A stretch of DNA of 64,000 nucleotides from Bacillus proteolyticus (GTDB lineage: Bacteria > Bacillota > Bacilli > Bacillales > Bacillaceae_G). Below the pieces are notes generated by a model. That model made no database searches, was not told the origin of the DNA, and saw only the letters and a program-made list of their open reading frames with translations. The number at the start of each line of letters is the position of its first letter. Positions within the stretch are counted from its first letter, which is position 1. The position numbers and the translations under genes are program-made. Shown here one piece after another: positions 61,405 to 64,000 of the stretch. The stretch spans positions 186,001-250,000 of the forward strand of contig NZ_MACH01000092.1 in the NCBI RefSeq assembly GCF_001884065.1. The letters are read 5' to 3'.

Positions 61405-61527
61405 TGTATTCCCTCACTCTCATTTTTTTTTGAAAACCAGCCAACATTTGCATTATACTCTAATAAAAACGTGAAAATTGTAAATTTTTAATCAAAATCT
61501 TACTTCGTATATTGAAAAATAAAAAAG

Positions 61528-61560
61528 TGAGAAAGTATAATCTTTCTACTCTCTCACTCT
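61528..61560 (-). terminator. Weak hairpin after the hypothetical gene
   Basis: GTGAGA/TCTCAC with inner AAAG/CTTT pairing and an A-rich run upstream; imperfect. Confidence 0.45.
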
Positions 61561-61563
61561 TCT

Positions 61564-61968
61564 TTATGCAAAGCACATAAAATTACTAATTTGTTGATAT
61601 CGGTAACTTACTTTACGACGTCGGCCACCTTGCCAAGTGTATCCTGAGACTCCGTTTCTTCTAACTTCTGTCGGAAAGAACCATAAGTCTCTTCCGAAAG
61701 GCCCAGGACGATGTAAACGTAAATATCCCCATCTTCCTAAGCAATTACACATCCATGATTTCATATTGCCAGCTTGTGCAGGAGAAGCAAATGTTGACGG
61801 TAAAGATGGAGCTTGTGATGGTGGTGGTGACGTTGGAGCATCTTCCGCATCATCTGGTCTGTAATCTTCTTGTTCAATATCTCTCGCTTCATTTACAGAT
61901 TCATATCCGTAGTTTTGCGGATTATAATACATTCCTTGATCATATGGATAATTTTGTTGGTTATACAT
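61564..61968 (-). CDS. Uncharacterised protein with Tyr/Asn/Pro-rich start and Arg/Trp-rich end
   Basis: 134 residues. The first 60 are low-complexity (MYNQQNYPYDQGMYYNPQNY, later SPPPSQAPSLPS). The rest begins MKSWMCNCLGRWGYLRLHRPGPFGRDLWFFP and ends QGGRRRKVSYRYQQISNFMCF, a compact aromatic and basic domain that I cannot assign. The composition recalls spore-coat or exosporium proteins of this group, but no direct sign is seen. AAGGTGATATGTTAAT precedes the ATG. Single gene. Confidence 0.65.
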   Translation of the reverse strand: MYNQQNYPYDQGMYYNPQNYGYESVNEARDIEQEDYRPDDAEDAPTSPPPSQAPSLPSTFASPAQAGNMKSWMCNCLGRWGYLRLHRPGPFGRDLWFFPTEVRRNGVSGYTWQGGRRRKVSYRYQQISNFMCFA

Positions 61969-62068
61969 ATTAACATATCACCTTCTTTTCATTCATTTCC
62001 ATTAACATACATATGTTGTAGGCCAACTGTAGGAAGCTTATGTATAGCCCAAATTCAACTAAAAAAAT

Positions 62069-62098
62069 AAAGCTTGTAGTTTTAAAACTACAAGCTTT
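62069..62098. terminator. Perfect hairpin terminator
   Basis: AAAGCTTGTAGTTTT and AAAACTACAAGCTTT, 15-bp perfect palindrome with A7 before and T5 after. Confidence 0.85.
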
Positions 62099-62119
62099 TT
62101 CATAAACGGAATGTATTTT

Positions 62120-63124
62120 TTATTTACTCAACTTCACACTATAAAAACGCATTTCTTCTAGTGAACCTTTAAATTCAAATAAATCTTGATTAATTAATGC
62201 TTTCAATCGGTATTCTAAAAAGGTATCCCCTACAAGTTGTTCGACATGACCAAGCACTTCCCCAATTACTCTCGGAGCTTTAAGGAAGTCTTTATCAGCA
62301 CCTATTCTTTTTGCGCATTCAATAATAAAAGGATCAAAATAGTCTTCTTTCACCGAATGTACTTCATTGTCTTTCCAAATTCTTAATAACTCTGTACTAT
62401 TCGATAAACTATCCCATTCATGTTCAAACTTTTCTCTAGTCTCTTTAGTTAAATATGATAACTCTACAGAATTCCTTATGAAAGTAGCTAAACTTTCGGG
62501 CGGCAATTCACCCGTTCCACGTATATCATACTCTTGTTTTAATATTTCTCTGCTCGCTTCAGATGTATTAATTATACGAATATTTTTCTTATCTTTTAAT
62601 TGAGCCATTACAAAACAAAGGCCTACATGTTCATGTGCGTTATTCGCCTTCCAGATGGTAATTGGTGTTTCATTTGGAATAGAATGTAGTTCTTCTAAAG
62701 TTTCCATAAAATTCATTAGATATTCTTCTTCAAAATAACCATCATAAGTAGTTAGATTGTTTAATAACCATTGCTGTCTTACTAGTTGCCCTTTATTCGT
62801 ATGTAATTGGTGTATCGGTCCAATTGAAAAGAATTCAGAGAATGAAACAACACTCTCCTCAAATAGTTCTTCTTGACTTAACATATGTTTTAAACAACCA
62901 CCTGTTGATTCATCGAAAGTGATATGAATATGTGTACTTTCTTTTACATTTCTTTTATAGGATATATCATTCGTCAGCTGCTTAGGTATACTCATCAAGT
63001 GTTTAATCGTATCTTCACTATAGTTCTCTTCTAATAAATCTAATTGTATAAGGAGACTTTGCAGTAAATGTTTTGCTTCATCCTCATACATTTCATCGAC
63101 AACATTTTTAATTTTATCTATCAT
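62120..63124 (-). CDS. DUF1835/DUF3658 protein
   Basis: 334 residues. N-terminal helix region (1-60), then IHITFDESTGGCLKHMLSQEELFEESVVSFSEFFSIGPIHQL (shown in parts), the DUF1835 start with a conserved GPIxxL, TITIWKANNAHEHVGLCFVM, and a C-terminal DUF3658-like EDYFDPFIIECAKRIGAD and YRLKALINQDLFEFKGSLEEMRFYSVKL. Function unknown; it is frequent in Bacillus. ATG 63124 has AGAGGGATTTAC upstream; the frame's earlier ATG at 63142 has none. Single gene with a terminator. Confidence 0.8.
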   Translation of the reverse strand: MIDKIKNVVDEMYEDEAKHLLQSLLIQLDLLEENYSEDTIKHLMSIPKQLTNDISYKRNVKESTHIHITFDESTGGCLKHMLSQEELFEESVVSFSEFFSIGPIHQLHTNKGQLVRQQWLLNNLTTYDGYFEEEYLMNFMETLEELHSIPNETPITIWKANNAHEHVGLCFVMAQLKDKKNIRIINTSEASREILKQEYDIRGTGELPPESLATFIRNSVELSYLTKETREKFEHEWDSLSNSTELLRIWKDNEVHSVKEDYFDPFIIECAKRIGADKDFLKAPRVIGEVLGHVEQLVGDTFLEYRLKALINQDLFEFKGSLEEMRFYSVKLSK

Positions 63125-63193
63125 GTAAATCCCTCTATTCATTACTAAAATAACGTAAGTTATAGTGTATCATATATTTTCACTTGATTATTA

Positions 63194-63603
63194 CTAATAA
63201 AAACGTAAGAGATAAAAAAAGACAAAGAGGAATATATAAAATAGTATCCATTCTAGCAAAGTGCGTATCTTTTTTCGTTTAAAGATACCCAAATAATGAA
63301 ACTCACCAATTACTCTAATGAAAAATACAATCATACAAATCCAGGAACCCGTTTGAACTATTATATGAGGAACTGCAAAATGAACAACATTTGCTTGATG
63401 TAATAAAATTATTGCTGCCATACTTAATAGTAACACAATGAATAATGTCATTCCTCCACGAGGCAAAAATGCTTTTTTTCCAGATTTAGTTGGAATAACA
63501 CTACTTGTCCTCCACTTACCTCCGAAGTCCCAATAAACATGTAAAAAGCTAACTAAGAATAATATACAAGCAGATATATAATAACAAGTATTTTTTCTCC
63601 CAT
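63194..63603 (-). pseudogene. DUF3995-like membrane protein with frameshift near the start
   Basis: The intact frame from about 63590 reads NTCYYISACILFLVSFLHVYW, then FGGKWRTSSVIPTKSGKK, PRGGMTLFIVLLLSMAAIILL and a last helix LLEWILFYIFLFVFFYLL: three or four helices of the DUF3995 family. The only ATG in position (63603) is in a different frame, MGEK..., broken after 16 codons. The two frames join at a run of six A residues on the coding strand (plus 63591-63596); one more A restores MGEKNTCYYIS. Either a real 1-bp deletion, slippage, or a sequencing error. A TTG at 63466 starts the longest remaining frame. Confidence 0.7.
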
Positions 63604-63673
63604 TATTTTATTGAAGTCCCTATCTTAAAAAAATGCTTTAAATCCCTCATTAGCAACCTATATATAATTACAT

Positions 63674-63723
63674 AAAAAAACCCTTAATGATTAATCGATT
63701 TTAAGATAAATCATTAAGAGGTT
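63674..63723 (-). terminator. Terminator of the last gene
   Basis: CTTAATGATT (63683-63692) and AATCATTAAG (63709-63718), preceded by A7 on the plus strand. Confidence 0.75.
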
Positions 63724-63734
63724 ACTAAATTTCA

Positions 63735-64000
63735 TTATGCATTATACCTACTTCTGCGGCGTTCCATCCTTGTTTGCCCTTGAACAGTGCCTTCATTGTA
63801 TTGATCTATTTGCTCTGTCATTTCATATTTCGCAACTGGTTCTTCGTAATTATGCTCATGGACTCTTTCTGGTGCTTTATGTTTAGATGCTTTTCCGCGA
63901 AACTTAAATAATTTCATTTTAAGTTTCGGTAATCTTGGAAGGCGAATATTAAATGATAGCCTTTTACGTTTCTTTTTTTGTTTAAATAAATTAGTATTTT
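63735..64000 (-). CDS. Basic protein of unknown function; 5' end beyond the window
   Basis: At least 88 codons are open from the window edge to the stop at 63735. The visible part begins in frame with KQKKKRKRLSFNIRLPRLPK, strongly basic, continues KLFKFRGKASKHK, then an acidic middle (EEPVAKYEMTEQIDQYNEGT) and ends QTRMERRRSRYNA. An ATG at 63917 is internal and lacks a ribosome site, so the true start lies beyond 64000. No known family; the Lys/Arg-rich form suggests nucleic acid, spore or membrane-surface binding. Confidence 0.6.
   Translation of the reverse strand, partial: NTNLFKQKKKRKRLSFNIRLPRLPKLKMKLFKFRGKASKHKAPERVHEHNYEEPVAKYEMTEQIDQYNEGTVQGQTRMERRRSRYNA

Overview
The window is low-GC chromosomal DNA of the Bacillus cereus group. 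This is inferred from strong AGGAGG-type ribosome binding sites with frequent GTG/TTG starts, a heterocycloanthracin-type peptide precursor, YjcZ and DUF1540 small proteins, a second sliding clamp, KinB-like sporulation kinases, S-box and T-box leaders, and many small accessory transport, acetyltransferase and hydrolase genes. I saw no rRNA, tRNA, insertion sequence, prophage or CRISPR array. About 62 coding genes are supported, most on the minus strand, separated by many clear hairpin terminators.

Layout. 1-4.6 kb: the end of an esterase fused in frame to a DUF1992 domain, a YwqG-like protein, RidA, then two broken genes back to back (a minus-strand ORF with two in-frame stops and a 5'-truncated metallo-hydrolase). 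4.6-7.5 kb: minus-strand run of Nudix, second beta clamp, beta-helix secreted protein and a small anchored protein. 7.6-15 kb: GNAT, OFA-type MFS, serine hydrolase, an orphan heterocycloanthracin precursor (11.2-11.4 kb), Nudix, DUF4256, GNAT and a nonsense-interrupted nucleoside hydrolase. 15-22 kb: divergent EamA exporter/MocR regulator, DUF4269, GDPD, GNAT, and a LexA-box gene encoding two tandem homologous domains. 21.8-26.2 kb: two MerR units, one with a methylase-like membrane protein, one a MerR-methyltransferase fusion beside an MFS pump; both promoters have the 19-bp spacer typical of MerR control. 26-32.8 kb: DegV, DUF3189, CcdC-like, VanZ, GNAT, serine hydrolase, and an MFS transporter behind a T-box whose specifier reads best as a glutamine codon.

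32.9-46.6 kb: PASTA penicillin-binding protein, PAP2 phosphatase, quinone-oxidoreductase-like MDR, a heme-like membrane protein with a two-component system, GrpB, an atypical protein kinase-like gene, a KinB-like kinase, YjcZ, and an ECF transporter under a SAM (S-box) riboswitch. 46.7-54.9 kb: racemase, glycosyltransferase, a signal peptidase gene broken by a stop next to its catalytic serine, a second penicillin-binding protein, a PAS histidine kinase and a HAD phosphatase. 55-64 kb: cysteine-dioxygenase-like cupin, a P450 divergent from a PadR regulator with twin 12-bp palindromes, DUF1540, a Vat-type streptogramin acetyltransferase downstream of an MFS pump, a second P450, and uncharacterised genes, one running off the end.

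The strongest candidate for an undescribed system is the leader of the MFS-vat operon (about 59.9-60.02 kb): a 17-codon upstream ORF, a terminator hairpin that also buries the MFS Shine-Dalgarno, and an upstream 12-nt segment complementary to the terminator's 5' arm. This is the architecture of ribosome-mediated attenuation of antibiotic-resistance genes. Other good leads are the glutamine-type T-box MFS gene, the LexA-controlled tandem-domain gene, the orphan heterocycloanthracin precursor and the MerR-methyltransferase fusion. Five genes are disrupted by single stops, a frameshift or truncation, suggesting ongoing decay of accessory genes or sequencing error.
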